NCBI GenBank assembly: GCA_037043235.1
Contig: JAWRVZ010000043.1
Location: forward strand, 719,001 to 783,000
Length of the DNA stretch: 64,000 nt
Source of the DNA: Rhodeus uyekii
Lineage: Eukaryota; Chordata; Actinopteri; Cypriniformes; Acheilognathidae
Reading direction: 5' to 3'
The translations under genes and the position numbers were made by a program. The notes under the pieces were generated by a model. The model saw only the letters and a program-made list of their open reading frames with translations, did not search any database and was not told the DNA's origin. This document shows positions 45,457 to 58,879 of the stretch, one piece after another. The first letter of the stretch is position 1, and every line of letters begins with the position of its first letter.

Positions 45457-48400
45457 CTGAAACAAATGCACATGTTTACTAACTAGACATCATTAAAGAG
45501 ACCTATTACGCCCTTCTAAAGAGACTTGATGTTTTTGGCTTGAATGTTGATTATTTTCCTAATATTCTCGATGAATATATTATTCGTATAATATATTCTA
45601 TTAATTATCCACATATTATTTTCCTCATATTGTGGCTCGTCTCTTCCTAGTCTGTCAGAAATGCTCTGTTTAGTTCCTGTCTCTAAGAAGCCCCTCCCTC
45701 TGAAAAGCACAGTGTGCTCTGATTGGTCGGCTGGATCGGTGTGTTGTGATTGGTCAAGCTCTTCCAGTGTTGAATCAGCCGTTTGAGTGAATCGTTTTAT
45801 GAATCACTCACTCATTAAGATCTGCCGCCACCTAGAGCCAGTTTAACTTCGTTTAAAAGGATAATTTCTTATCGGTAATTAAAAATATTTCAATTGTAAT
45901 CATTTAATCGAAAGCAAGAACTTGAAATGAAAGATGAAGCCTGCATTTAACAAGAATAGGGGAAAATGTCCTTAAAAAAAAAAAGTTTAAAAGTTAAAAA
46001 GTAACTGAAATTTAGTAATACCTCGGTTTAAGAGTTTAATTCGTTCCAAGAGTGAGCCCGTAAACCAAAATGCTCGTACACCAAAACAAGTTTCCCCATA
46101 AGAATGCACTAAAAATCAATTAATTCGTTCCACACGACCATAAATGCCCATTTTAAATATTTTTGGGGTTTTACCCTATTAATTACAGTTACAATTATAA
46201 CAATTAAGATCTCATATAAATACTAATTAATAATTGACGATTAAACTATAAACGTTTAAAAGCTAAGAGAAGAGTGAAGAGTGGAGAGAAGTGAACTAAA
46301 TAGGCAGATGATATGAGAACGAGGTGTGTCTCTCTCTCTCTCTCTCACACACACACAGGCAGAACTAGACAATGAATTCATGAACTGTGACAGTTAATGC
46401 TTAGAGGTACTGTACGTGTATATTTCACTATGTGAACAATAGCGATCACAATTAATGTAACAACACGAGGTAAAACTGATGTAAATCACTTATAAAAGTA
46501 TCACTGTGGTGAATAATGCAGCCAAACCAAGCGAGCTGAGAGAATGAGTGAGTTAAGGGGTGATAAAGGGGTTTGGAACGCCGGACTGCGTTATGAGAGG
46601 CTGTCATTAGGATATTTCCTGTAAAAATGCGCAGACCATGCTGAGCATTAGGACTTTTTCCACACAAAACTGCGCGTGGGTGTGGGTAAATTTTTTCTCG
46701 TACACCGATACAATGCTCGTACACCGATTTGCTCGTATACCACGTCGCTCATAAACCGAGGCATCACTGTATACAGATTTCAAGGTGCAATAAAATAAAC
46801 ACTTAAGAGTATTTTGGATCTTTTCTAACCACTAGTGTAAAAAAATTGCAAAAGTTTGCAAATGTGTTTTTGGAAGAAAAATATCCAAAACACTTTAGAC
46901 TATAATCAGACTATAAACTATAATCGTCGGGTCAGAGGTCACTCTACCACTGTAACTAGACTCGTGTGCGCCGGTACCAGAAACCATTGATTATACTTCC
47001 TAAAGTTATAAATATTACAAAAATGCTTCCCTTCAGAAGGTCTTTATTGATGCCTGGAGTCGTATGGATTACGGTTACGCTGGATGGATGAACTTGGCTT
47101 CAAAATCTCAGTACTTATTAATATAACCGCGTTTGGATGAAAGAAGTCAAATGCACCTAGGACGGCTGGAGGGCGAGTAAATTATGGGATGAGTTTCATT
47201 TTTCTAAATGATCTCGTCTTTCAGCCTTTGCTTCTCAAACTTGTTGGTGAACTCACACTTAAACTTCAGTCAGGCTGGAAAATAGCGTAATTAGTCCTCC
47301 AGCCTTTAGATCCGACACTTTAATGTCATTTTTAGACCTTGAGAGCACCTGGAAAACTCTCCATTCTCCATTTGTGTTCAGAGGAAGAAAGTTGTGTGGC
47401 AATGCTCATGAATGGCTCTAAATGCCTTACATCTGAGTTTTAGCAGCTTGTCTCTGGGCCTTTCGCTCTTTCCTCTTCTGATCAGGTGGCTTTGCAAAGA
47501 CGATTTCAATTTGTTCGCCTTCCAGATCCTTTCCATGCATTTCAGCTAGAGCCTGTGGCATAAAATACACTGATTAATGTGCATAAATTACCAGCAACCT
47601 CTAAAATGATGCGGAGGAAGAGATAATTACCTTAACAGCACCATCTCTCTCCTCAAAGTGAATGAAGGCGTAGTCTTTTAGCTTTTTAACCCTTTCCAGT
47701 TTGCCAAACTGACAGAACGTCTTCTCGAGATGTTCTTCTGTTACTGTGCTTGCCAGGTTTCTTACAAAAAGGACTTTGACCTAAACAATACAAGCACAAT
47801 CTCCTCAGTATAATTCAACACTTTCTAGTTCAAGGCTCTGGACGGTGACCGTCACGATTACTGGAAGTGTTCAGGTTTCACCCAAAAAACACATTTATAT
47901 TGCATAAAAGAACATGCAAATCTGAGACCATCAAGATGTTCCAACACCTAACATTTATATAATAAAACACGTTCACCACAAAAAAATAAACTCACTCTCA
48001 TTGATGTAATATGTCCAGTGTCATGTTTTATTAATTCATAATTTTATCATTATTTCAAGGTGCAGAAGACATTTTTACATCTAACCAGTTTATAAAAAAA
48101 ATAAAATAAAATCAAAATAAACCTTAAGTTTCTTGATTAATGTCATCAATATACACATTTCTGTTATGCATTTACTAGTAGTCGACGGGTTTCTTTTTTG
48201 GATTGCCAATACCAATATACGCCTACAATATTAGTATTTAATTAAAAGATAAAAATAACGTGCATAATTTCTATAATTACATTTTTTAAATTAAAATGAC
48301 ATTTACATAGTATTTTAGTACATACATAACTATAAAGACTAAAACTAGAAACAAATTTAACTATTACAAAATAATGTGAGTGTAAAGGAGTTACTTTACA

Positions 48401-51400
48401 TAGCAACTTTTATTCTGTAAATCTATTATTTTTCCAAATAAATGGTTTTAACATCATTAGAAGTAAACAAACACCACTTTATCACTCTGTAATGTGGGAA
48501 TTAAAGTACAAACAGGTTAATAAGTTCTCAGAATTGAGGAATTGCATTATAGGGTTCTTGATAACTAAAATAACTATGGTTCATATTAACTTTTGTATGG
48601 AAAGTGGTGCGTTGTGCATTAAAAATCACAAGTGCATATGCAGAGAGTATTTTGGCATCATGTGCATATTTACAGCAAAGAAAAGTATATATACACACAT
48701 GATTACATTATATAATATGATTTATTAGTGTGATGGATAATTTATTTTGATGCAAGACTTCACCTGGAGTCAATGCTAGAAAACCCAAAGCAACGTACCT
48801 TGGCCATGACCTCGGGGTCGGGGTCTTCTATGGGATCGGCCCATTCTACCGTCACCACATTCCCCCAAACCTTCACTTTGCCGCTCATTAACCTGCGTCG
48901 CGCCTGGGCTGCCGTTTTGTGATCCTCGTACTCTAAGAAGCAGAAGCCCCGGTTCTTCTTTTTGTCATCAGGCTGGTGATATAAGATGACGTCATTCAAG
49001 CCCTCTGTGGGATTGAGGAGGAAAATTAGTTCCTGGTAAACCGAAGTTTGTTTTGGCAAATCAAATCAAGCACACTTCAATACTTAACGCTTCAGCTCCT
49101 CCAAAAACACGACACACTCAGTGCTTTACACTATCACACAAACACACAGGTGGAAATTCTTGACCAAGTCATTGCAGACATGCTGGAGTTTGAGAGGCAA
49201 ACCTCAGTGTTCAAGAGGGCAACGGAGCTTCCTTCAAATGTCTGTGCCAATAAACAGGATGCAAGCATGAAACACGCACCAAAAGTATCGGCAAGTTTTG
49301 TTTCTTTGTATAGTTGTGGACACATTTTTGAGAATGACATTTATCACAAAGTCTATTGGCTTAGTTTTTAAGATGGCAATTTGCAGAGACTCCAGAATGT
49401 TATGAGTGATCAGATGAATCACAACTAATTGCAAAGACCATTTTTGCAATGAAAATGAACTTAATCCCCCCGCATTTCAGTCCTGCCTCAAAAGGACCAG
49501 CTGACGTCATGTGAGTGATTCTCTCATTAACACATGTGAGTGTTGACGAGGACAAGGCTGGAAATCACTCTGTCAAGCTGATTGAGTTAGAATAACAGAC
49601 TGGAAGCTTTAAAAGGAGGATGAGGCTTTAAATCATTCCTCTTCCTCTGTTAACCATGGTTACCTGCAAGGAAACTCGTGCTGTCATCATTGTTTTGCAC
49701 AAAAAGGATTCACATGCTGTAAGAATGCATCTAAATCAATTATTTAACAGATCATCAAGAACTTCAAGGTGAAAAGGTTCAATTGTTGTAAAGGCGGCTT
49801 CAGGGCTCCCAAGAAAGTCCAGCGAGAGTCAGGACGTCTCCTAAAGCGGATTCAGCTGCGGGATCGGGGCAGCACCCGTGCAGAGCTCAGGAATGGCAGC
49901 AGGTGTGAGAGCATCTGAACACAGTGAGGCAAAGACTTTTACAGGGTGCTCTGATGTCAATAAGGGAAGCAAAGAAGCCAATACTCTCTAGGAAAAACAT
50001 CAGGGCCAGACTGATATTCTGCTAAAGCGATTGGACTTGAAATTGTTTGGTCAATCAGAGTCGAGGGAGCGGATCACTCACAATTTTGCCCAAGAACACA
50101 ACCATGAAATAAAGAATGGTACAAAAACATTCCTCGAGAGCAACCATCCATCCAAGAACAGATTGGTGATGAACAATGCGTTTTCCAGCATGATGGAGCA
50201 CTTTGACATAAAGCAAACATGAGAACCAAGTGGCTCGAGGAACAAAACTTTGAAATGTTGGGTCTATGGCCAGGTTAATCCTCAAGAGGAAGATGGACCA
50301 TGAAAACTCACAAATCCTGACAAACTCCATGTATTGATGATGCAAGAATGGGCTCGTTCAGTCAGGATGAAGACAGAAGTTGATGAACAGCCAGATCTTG
50401 AGAAAGAAGGATCAACCCTGCAAATATTGACTGTTTGCATAACGACAAAGTAATTGTCAATAAAAGCCTATGACATTAATTAAATTGTTGTAATTATACT
50501 TCAGTAGACCATAGTAACATCCAAAAACACTGAAGCAGCAGACTTTGTGAAAATTAATGTCACTCAAAACCTTTGGCCACAGTTAATGATTTAACTTTTT
50601 TTATAATGTTCTTAAATACTTTTTTATAGAGAAACTTTAATATTTTAATTCAGTCTTTTATTTGATTTATACAATTCTAAACATGTGTTAATAATGAACA
50701 CAATAGTGCAGCACCTGGACAGGCTTCCAGCAGGAGGACGAATGAAGCCCAACTTCACAACAACAGGTCCTGTATCGCTTTATCAGTTTAATTCATAGAA
50801 AATGGCCTTAATCTATAGTTACAGTGTCATTTAGCATTTCTCACACATTAACTGTGGCAACGAACAACACCTGCTTGTTAAAGTGACGCATATATAGAAT
50901 ATATAACAGTAACAAGCTGTGAATAATGGCATAACTAACTCCACTAACAGAAGCTGCTGTTCAGTTTGCATTCTGCTGCTCTTCATTAAAGCTCCAGTGA
51001 AGGGTTGCCAGATAATCACAAAAATAATGCAAATATAAAAACACCAGCGGAACAAATATAAACAATATAATATTACCAAAATCCAAAAAAAAATTAAAGC
51101 AGGAAATGCCATTTATGAATAAAATAGTTCCAATTTAAATATTATAACTTATAAAGAAAATTCAGCAAAACATTAACATTTTATAGACGAATGTTATTAT
51201 ATTTTATGTTTTAGACGCGCTTAGGTTTCAAATCACAGCATGAAGTTTTGACTTATGAATATCATTAGAGAAGAGAAAATAAGTTAAATAAAGAACTGTG
51301 CACAAATCAAAACTCAGGCAGCGTTTTTCACATTATCATGACTGAAAATAACCTGAAATTAATTAACTTAAGATCTACATAAATCCTCTAAAGACAGCAA

Positions 51401-54400
51401 ATGTTGCACGAAGCATAAATGGCATCTTTATTATTCATAAAGGAATTCAAGTAAAAGCGAAGCAGTGACTTCCTTACATTGTTGCTAGAAATATAAAAAC
51501 TATTAGAAACTATCAGTGTTGATTTACTGCAAACATACCAGCATCTGGACCGTTTACAGCAACACTCACCAGTAACTTTGGCAAACTCCTCCACGATCTG
51601 GTCCTTGGTTTTGCTCTTCGGGATGGATCCCACAAAAAGACGGTTGTTGGCAACGGAGATGCAAACGCCGATGTGTTTACCGGGTCGAATTTCATTGTTG
51701 TTACACTGCAGGAAACATTACAATCAGAGTCCAAAAGACTGAGTAAGGACAGCAGAAAGGAGAGTCGCTTACGAGTTTGACCGCTTCCTGCGCAGCCTCT
51801 TTAGTGCAGAAGGTGACGAAGGCGTATCCTCGGTTCAGCCCGCTGAGAGGGTCCATCATCAGACGCAGATCCCAGATGGGTCCGGCTTTCTCAAACAGAG
51901 GGACCAGCTCATCTTCAAACAGATCTCTCGGGATCTTTCCCACAAAGATCTATGAACAGCAGACCAAGATTATCCATCATAAAAAGATTGATCATGCATT
52001 TTTGATCATAGTCAGACGGGCAATATGCACTAGTCAACTACTTCAATTAATAGCATAACTCATTAAATAAATAAATAAATAATAATTTCCCTGTTGAAAT
52101 GAAATTGTCACCAGAATCTCAGTTACATCCAAATGTAAGACAAACACTAACTGGACTGAAGCAGCTTCGGTTTACCTGATTATCAAAACAATTTTTCATG
52201 TGAAATTCATTTGTTCATCTCTCAATCGTCATTGAATTGCACTGCATTATATGTTTGAAAACTAGAGATTTGATCATAAAAATACAGTAATACCTCAGTT
52301 TACAAGTGACTTTGTATTCGAGCAAATCGGTGCACGAGCATGGAAAGTCAAATCGGTGTACTACATTTTTCCCTCGCCCACGTGCATTTTTTGTGGAAAA
52401 GTCCTAACGCTCAGCATCTTTGCGCGCATTTTTACTGGAAATATCGTAACGACAGCCTCTCATAAAGCCCATCACCCCTTCACTCGTTCATTCTCTCAGC
52501 GTCGCTCGGTTTGGTTCATCATTCACCACAGTGATACTTTTATAAGTGATTTACAGCGGTTTTACCTTGCGTTGTTCACATTAATTGTGATCGCTATTGT
52601 TCACGTAGTGAAATATATACGTACAGTACAGCATATAGACAATGACCTCAAGATGAGTAAGAAAGAAGGGATGAAATTCTCCCTGTAAGCAGTAAAACCC
52701 TCCTCTCGTCTCCTTCACGCCAGCAGCGACGCTACTCAAAGATAAATTGTGTGTTAGAGTTTAATTGTCAATTATTAATTAGTATTTATATGAGATCTTA
52801 ATGGTTATTATTGTAACTGTAATTAATAGGGTAAAACCCAAAAAAAATATTTAAAATGGGCATTTATGGTCGTGTGGAACAAATTAATTGATTTTTAGTG
52901 CATTCTTATGGGGAAAATTGTTTTGGTGTACAAGCATTTTGGTTTACGAGCTCTTGGAACGAATTAAACTCGTAAACCGAGGTATTACTAAATTTAACTA
53001 AGATACAGAGTGACGACTGATATGCGTTTTGTGAAAGCATCTGCTATAATAAAGACTTCATTGATTTACATCAAAAGCATCAGAATTTCATCTTTCCTGA
53101 ATTTTCATCTGCATAAAATTGCACGAGTGCGTCGTTTGGGCCTCTGAATAAACAGAGGTGTTTCTTCCTCTATGTTCTCAATATATGATCCCATTTATGA
53201 GTCATGACTTTAACCCTGATTTATGAAATATGTAACACTTGCACAGAATAAAGCAGGTAAGTCCGTCACTGGCTCAAACTAACAGTGTTTAGGGGGCGAC
53301 AGCTCTAACCTCTGTGCCGATGGTGGGCTGAACTCCGGCGTGGGTCGAGCCTGGAGGAGGACCACCATACTTGCGCTGGCCTGTCGTCACATCAAGCGTA
53401 TAGCCGGTTCTCTCGAGCAAAGCCTGGGGAAGCAGCAAATGAAACGCTTGACGTCACACACTCAGCAGAAAGAGAAAGAACAATGAGTAACACAGCTGGA
53501 GAGAACAAATAAATGGGATAAGACAACTTGCTTTGATTTTGGCCTCATCCGGTCCTTTAGTGGAATCGGACACTTTGGTCCCCTGTTTCTCCCTCTGCCT
53601 GTATGTCTTCATCACGCCACAGAGGAAGGCACTTTTATTCTGTTCAAAACATGAGCAATAGGTGAGCAGGAGTGAGCCTGTGAGTGGACGGGAGTAAAAA
53701 CAGCGTGACGCACGGGACAGTTCAAGGAATCGTCACTAGCCATGAAAGTTTATAACTTGCTGTGCCAATTTAAAGCACTCGATCACAGTAATGCACCAAA
53801 TATAACTCATTCGGTACTCTTTTTTGCTTTACAGAGAAAATGCGACTTTGTTTTAGAGCAGATCAATAATATTGATGAATATTAAGCGTTAATTTAAAAG
53901 AAAGCCGCCTCAGTAATACATTGAGATCTCCTTCACATGTCTCAACCATCCTCGTGTTTGCATTAAGTGAACAAACAATTAGGAGGAAATCAGATGCTTT
54001 AGTAAATAATGTGTTTGTGCATTAGACAAAAGACAGAAACTCACTGCTCTTGACTGAATAACTCATCCAGCTTTAATAAGAATTCATCTACATTTCATTT
54101 ATAAGACAGTGTTAAATAAATATAAAAATCTCAATTTTGATCATTGTTTGATGAACCAACATCGATTCTTCAATCCCAAGAATCGATCTTTTCCTCCACG
54201 CTGTTTTCAGCTGATATGTGAACAAAACTTCAAACAGTGAATTTGTTGCGCTTTGTAATCTTTGTTAACGGTCACATGAAAGTCTTAGCATTCAACGTCT
54301 CGTGTAATCGATTAATCATTTAATCCGTGGAAAAACATCAGTGTCGATGCCCAGCCCTATTGATGACTTCATTCAGGTTCTGCTCTCAAATAGTTATACC

Positions 54401-57400
54401 TACCTTTTTGATTTGCATCTTTATTCTGGTTTATTTGTACAATCACCTGTCATTTGTCCTCATTTTTTTAACTCACTGTAAAGCTGAAAGTAGTTTGTTA
54501 CCAAAAATGAATTTGAGAAATTTCAATGGTTTACAAAAAAAGATCTAGTCCTGAAAACTATCCTTAATGTTTAAGCAAGTTGATTTATGATAACAGATAA
54601 CAGTTTCATGCAAACGTGTTTCTGCTAGAGCCTGTATGAGCATTACATATCTGATTAATCCATTTGTGTGTCATTTTACACTTTGAATAATATTCCAAGC
54701 TTTGTCATTTTAGCTACTATGATTTACAGATCTCAGTTAAAGAGAAATCAGGTCAAAAATTAAACAATGAAAATATGCAAACACAAAGCCCTGGTGAAAC
54801 GAGATTTCCCGACTGCATCGGTTTTGCTTTGTGAAACATACCTGAACATGCGACAGGTCGCTGTCTTTAAACTGCAGGAGAACTTGCAGCGCCCCTTCTT
54901 CATTGAACTCTTTCAGCGCTTCGATGGCTCGATCGTCCAGATCGCTGTGAGACACGAGCCCTGCACACAAGCACATCCTTAACACACTGCAACCTGTCGA
55001 GACACTTCACTCGCAACGTCAACATCCTGACGAAAGACGTGATCTGAACTCCTGCGGTCCTTTCCTCAATGGATGTCAGGAGTGATTTGCCACAGAAGAG
55101 CAGAGCCACTGACCGGCTCTCATGGACATTATCCGCGATCATCCAATCACGCCACTGTCCCGCGTGTGTGACGCCCCCGACACAAAACTCATCCAAAGGG
55201 TTTGATTAGTTCCTGAGGTTCAAATCAATTCATGCTAAATCAGACGCAATCGGTTAGTCTCACTTCTCTACTCTCCTCCGATCCAACGCCGACCGATGAA
55301 CTGTCCCGTTTGGAGAGTGTGTTCAAATAACGGCACTGCATACATTTAACAGAACTAAACAGAGGCTTCAAAGCATTGTTCACATGCAGACAGTCCGAAA
55401 GCATTCAGCTTTACGCATTACAATTACACACATCAGGTAAGAAAAGGGGTCACTTGTTTTCGTTCCTTTTTTTAAAATGTATTTACTTGATTTTATTTTT
55501 TTCTATTTTCATTGTTTTAGTTTTAAAAGCGGATTTTTTTGTTTGTTGGTAACCTCACAATTCTGAAATGCTCTCATAACTTACAAGTTTTCCATTAAGC
55601 AACAGTAAGAATTGGCTAAACGATTAAAAAAAATTCAAGCATTTTATCAAGACACTTTATAAACGTTTACATAAAATTGAGCTTTTGAGAGAGAAATACA
55701 CATTTTATTGTTAAATGTGTAAAGCAACGCGTTTATAAACATCATTACATAATTTTAGTTCCTCTCACCCACAATAAAATTCCCTTAAATCGTATTTAGA
55801 AAAATTAAAAAAAGTAGCCTAAGCGTCAAGACAAAACTAATTGACATTCAGCCTAAAGCGCGAGAGAAACCGGCGTTGGGCTCACGGCACCTCCGGCTCC
55901 AATACACAAATCCAAATGTTTCCATATTCATGATGTACTTGGATGCGAGACTATTCTTTATGTAAACTAGGCTTTGTACTTCACACACGCCAATATCCAC
56001 GTAAAACATGCGCAAAAACGTGTTTGGCGCAACACCAGTGCTCAAGATGAACGACGCAGATTCTTCTACAGACTATTTAAATTGAGCACTGCAACTTTAT
56101 ATATATTTTAGTTGACTGTTTCATTTTGATAATGAAGAGATTGCAATGTCAAGTTACCAATGCTGAAACTGCTGAGTGTGTGTTTGTGTGTGTAAGTGAG
56201 TGTGTGTGAGAGAATGAGTGTTAAGACTTAAAAAAAAAAAAACTAAGACATTCAAAATGCTATTAAAAAAACCCCATATTGGCCTAAAAATTAAATAAAG
56301 AAAACAAACTGATCTTTACGCCGTCTGGGTTTCCTCTGTGAACTTTTTAAAGCAGGTCACAAATTAACAGAAACTCAGCATTCACTACTTGCTAGAGCTG
56401 CACAATTAATCATTAAAAGACGGCGATCTCGATTCAAACACTGATGCGGCTTGAGTCCTAAACGTCAGCGACGTCACAGCACGTCAATGAATGAGACGGT
56501 CGGCGCGACGAGTCTCCGATGTGAACGCGAGTGTTTCCAGTTCATTCCTATGGGAGCCGAGCTCAGGCGTGAACATGAACTCCACAGGAAAGAGCTGAAG
56601 CCCCGGCGCCGCACCGCCACTGATAAAACACTGCGCACGCTCTCAAAGTACGATCAGTCGTACAGAAAGCCATAAACGTACAGTATGAAGCAGCTTCACA
56701 GTCAAACGCACAGTCGTTCATGATGTGCTGCAAACATTGAAATAGTACTTGTATTGAAATGCTTATCGTTACGCCAAGAGCAACAAGCGATTGAATTTCA
56801 TTGTATCATTCATTTAAAAGATTTATTTAAATGAATTTATTTACCAATTATAAATTAAAGTCCGTATAAATAAGACATTGACTCTTAGAATAAATTAATA
56901 TTTTAAAATGGACTAAAGCAATGAACATTGGTCAGAGCCGCTGGATTACACTTTTTTTTTTTTTTTTTTTTATTTAAAAAATAATAAAAAAACGAAGATC
57001 ACTACATGTCACAATCGTTTTTTTTGAGGGGGTTTGTTTCCACCACAGAATAAAAAAGTAACTGCGACTTTCTCGTAATTTGACTTTCTTAGAATTGAGT
57101 AGTAAAAAAAAAAAAAAAAAAAAAAACGCAATTAACTTTTGCTCTGACCTCAAAATAAAAGGGTAATTGCCACTTTTTCGTATCAATGTATGGCCCTCGT
57201 TTCTCACTTTGTTATTCCATGGCACAGAGAGGTCAGACGAACAGCAGCGACAGTAAATAAATATAATAAAGTCAGACGGATGGAGCGTCAGATGCATGTC
57301 TCACCTGCTATGTAAATCTCATCTAGTTTTACTGCGACTTTTCTGGGTAAGCCGGCGTCTAGCAGCGTCTGGAAATGCTCTGAATGCGTAGCCGGCGCTG

Positions 57401-57452
57401 AAGACTCCACTGGTTCATCCGTACCGTTTCCATTTATATGCTCCGTGGCCAT
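45042..57452 (-). CDS. syncrip: hnRNP Q / SYNCRIP RNA-binding protein
   Basis: SYNCRIP binds RNA through three RRMs and acts in mRNA transport, stability and splicing. Coding exons on the - strand in order: 57452-57305, 54960-54842, 53639-53532, 53423-53310, 51949-51773, 51705-51570, 49004-48799, 47780-47631, 47552-47431 and 45456-45042. They sum to 1695 nt, i.e. 564 residues plus stop. The start MATEHINGNGTDEP and the acidic domain (HFQTLLDAGLP, AIEALKEFNEEGAL) favour SYNCRIP over HNRNPR. RRM1 starts at IFVGKIPRDLFEDELVPLFE (about residue 164), RRM2 at RLFVGSIPKSK (about 243) and RRM3 at KVLFVRNLA (about 338). A basic NLS (PPDQKRKERKAQRQAAK) and a YGY/RGG tail follow. The length matches the human Q1 isoform class (562) rather than Q3 (623). 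Intron 3 of the coding region uses a GC donor. The last 16 residues are unlike known tails. Confidence 0.94.
45663..45761 (+). repeat. dispersed repeat, copy 2 (first copy at 12429)
   Basis: Same family and orientation as 12429-12526, including GCTCTGATTGGTCGGCTGGA and GTGATTGGTCAAGC. It lies in the intron before the last syncrip coding exon. Confidence 0.75.
46013..46769. mobile_element. pogo/Tc1-type MITE, copy 1 of an inverted pair
   Basis: The ends AGTAATACCTCGGTTTA (left) and TAAACCGAGGCATCACTG then TA (right) are inverted repeats. Internal TTAATTCGTTCCACACGACC and CATTTTAAATATTTTTGGGG recur in reverse orientation at 52285-52990. It lies in syncrip intron 10 (between coding exons 47431 and 45456). 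Confidence 0.8.
47781..48798. other. syncrip intron, nothing recognised
   Basis: AT-rich intron between the exons encoding RRM2/3 (48799-49004) and RRM3 (47631-47780). No repeat family recognised. Confidence 0.4.
49312..50582 (+). mobile_element. internally deleted Tc1-like transposon
   Basis: Ends GTTGTGGACACATTTTTGAG and CTCAAAACCTTTGGCCACAG. The interior is collinear with a salmonid/cyprinid-type Tc1: ACCATGGTTACCTGCAAGGA, CAAGAAAGTCCAGCGAGAGT, ATTCAGCTGCGGGATCGGGG and CAATAAAAGCCTATGACATT. Many indels; no transposase is preserved. It sits in a syncrip intron, antisense to the gene. Confidence 0.8.
50583..51569. other. syncrip intron, nothing recognised
   Basis: AT-rich remainder of the intron between the exon at 51570-51705 and that at 48799-49004. 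Confidence 0.4.
52285..52990. mobile_element. pogo/Tc1-type MITE, copy 2 of an inverted pair
   Basis: The left end CAGTAATACCTCAGTTTAC follows TA at 52283-52284; the right end is GTAAACCGAGGTATTACT. The right half is the reverse complement of the left half of 46013-46769 with few differences. It lies in syncrip intron 5, between coding exons 53310 and 51949. Confidence 0.8.
53532..53639 (-). CDS. syncrip: syncrip exon with GC donor
   Basis: It encodes NKSAFLCGVMKTYRQREKQG and TKVSDSTKGPDEAKIK in phase 0. The downstream intron starts GCAAGTTG (- strand 53531-53524) instead of GT, and the next exon starts at 53423 with GCTTTGCTCGAG (ALLE). The frame and the known protein (KIKALLERTGYT) leave no nearby GT alternative. 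Confidence 0.9.
54140..54360. repeat. hAT-like dispersed repeat fragment
   Basis: Contains ATCGATTCTTCAATCCCAAG and ends ATCAGTGTCGATGCCCAGCC-CTA, the reverse of the 'AGGGCTGGGCATCG' hAT-type end seen in many fish repeats. Confidence 0.45.
54961..57304. other. syncrip intron with dispersed hAT-like repeats
   Basis: No exon is supported. About 56392-56700 begins GAGCTGCACAATTAATCATT, a common fish hAT-like repeat; the 74-codon + strand frame inside it is not considered a gene. Poly-T at about 56951-56970 and poly-A at about 57105-57126. Confidence 0.4.
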
Positions 57453-57463
57453 GTCTCCGTGAC
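57453..57463 (-). other. syncrip: syncrip 5' UTR segment before the start codon
   Basis: Exon 2 starts at 57463 after the acceptor TGTGCTCAG. Eleven untranslated bases (GTCACGGAGAC) precede ATG at 57452-57450. Confidence 0.8.
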
Positions 57464-58879
57464 CTGAGCACAGGAAAGAGGACAGATCAGCCCAAAACTG
57501 GCTCACTGTAAGAGCCGTTTAATGATTATAAATAGTACAGTTTGACAAGATATACATTTACCACAGTGTAAAATGTCTATCGTTGGAGATTTTGCTATAT
57601 ATTGAATACAATAATATACGTAAATATATACAGTAGGACTATTGACACTTCAGAGTGATAAAACACATGAAGAAAGAGCCGAACGAGCTTGATGATAAAG
57701 AGTTATAAGCACAATATATCCTGAACTTGTTCCTGTTCCTCCTCACAGTGCCATCGAATATGTGCTCGATGTTAAAGAGCGTTAATAAGCGGTGGAAAAC
57801 AGCGAACACACAGAAAGCCTCGTCTCAGCATCCTTCACGTCTTATTGCTCTTGAATGGTCGAATACACTTGTTTGATTTTAACAAGAATGAAAGTGTTGT
57901 GAGGGACAGACATCAATTTCTTCAGCGGATTGACTTTTTCATGCGTTTTTGGATTGTTCTGCTAGTAAAACACTGCAAAAATATATTTCCAAGACATTTC
58001 AATAGACAAAACGTTGTGACGGAGGAGTTTTATCCAGCAGATGCCATTGAAGAGACGGGAAGTCTCACATCTGCTCTTTGTGCTCAATGAACGCTTGTTT
58101 TGCTTCGCCCTCATGGATCACAGAAAGGTCTGAACTGTAAACATGCTCAACTATCAGAGCTGGGACATTTTTTCTAATGAAAGTACATTTCTTTCTTCGT
58201 GGATTTTAATGTAATTGAAGGAAACAAGTTTTGCTGTTGGCTTGAGAAAGTGTCCCAAAGAGAAATTGACAGGATGGAGTCACGTGACCACACACACACA
58301 CACACACACCACAAATCTGCACTGAAGAAAAGATTTGTTTGTACAACAGTTCTTCGGTCAGAGTGGAAAAATCTGTATCAGCACACAAAGTTTGATACAA
58401 TTAAAAGATCAGAATCTTACAATCAGACCATCTTCAACTATTATAATGACAACAAATGTTAATTAATGATTACAACGAATTCAATTCATCCCAATTACCC
58501 AAAGAAAGCAGCACAAAAGAATTGACAAAGCCCTAAAACAGACAATTAATCGGTATATTCGCAATTATTCATAGTCAGCCAATTTCATAAATCACAACAC
58601 AGGACTGTATACGTGAACAAGACGACAAAAAAGTAGGGATGTCCCGATCAGGTTTTTTGTGCCCTGTTTGGCAAACCAACTTTAAGACAGCTGACGTGAA
58701 ATAAAGGACTGGCTTACGATAGCAATCAGTTTAAAAATACTTAAAACAAGTTATTCGGTCAAAACCAGCGAGTGATTTGGGGTTTGATTAACGTTATTAC
58801 AGAGACGGCAGCAGGAATACGAAGCTACTGTCACATTAAGAGCACCACAGATCTAGTAAAATTCACAAAAATATTTGTG
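57464..58879. other. syncrip intron 1, proximal part
   Basis: No exon is seen. (CA)n at about 58289-58308. About 58638 (TAGGGATGTCCCGATC) looks like a hAT-type terminus fragment. Confidence 0.4.

Noticed and set aside
45255..45482. Valine/isoleucine-rich forward frame.
   Set aside because: Antisense shadow of the YGY/RGG-rich last exon of syncrip.
56451..56675. 74-codon arginine-rich forward frame.
   Set aside because: Lies within a dispersed hAT-like repeat; no domain.
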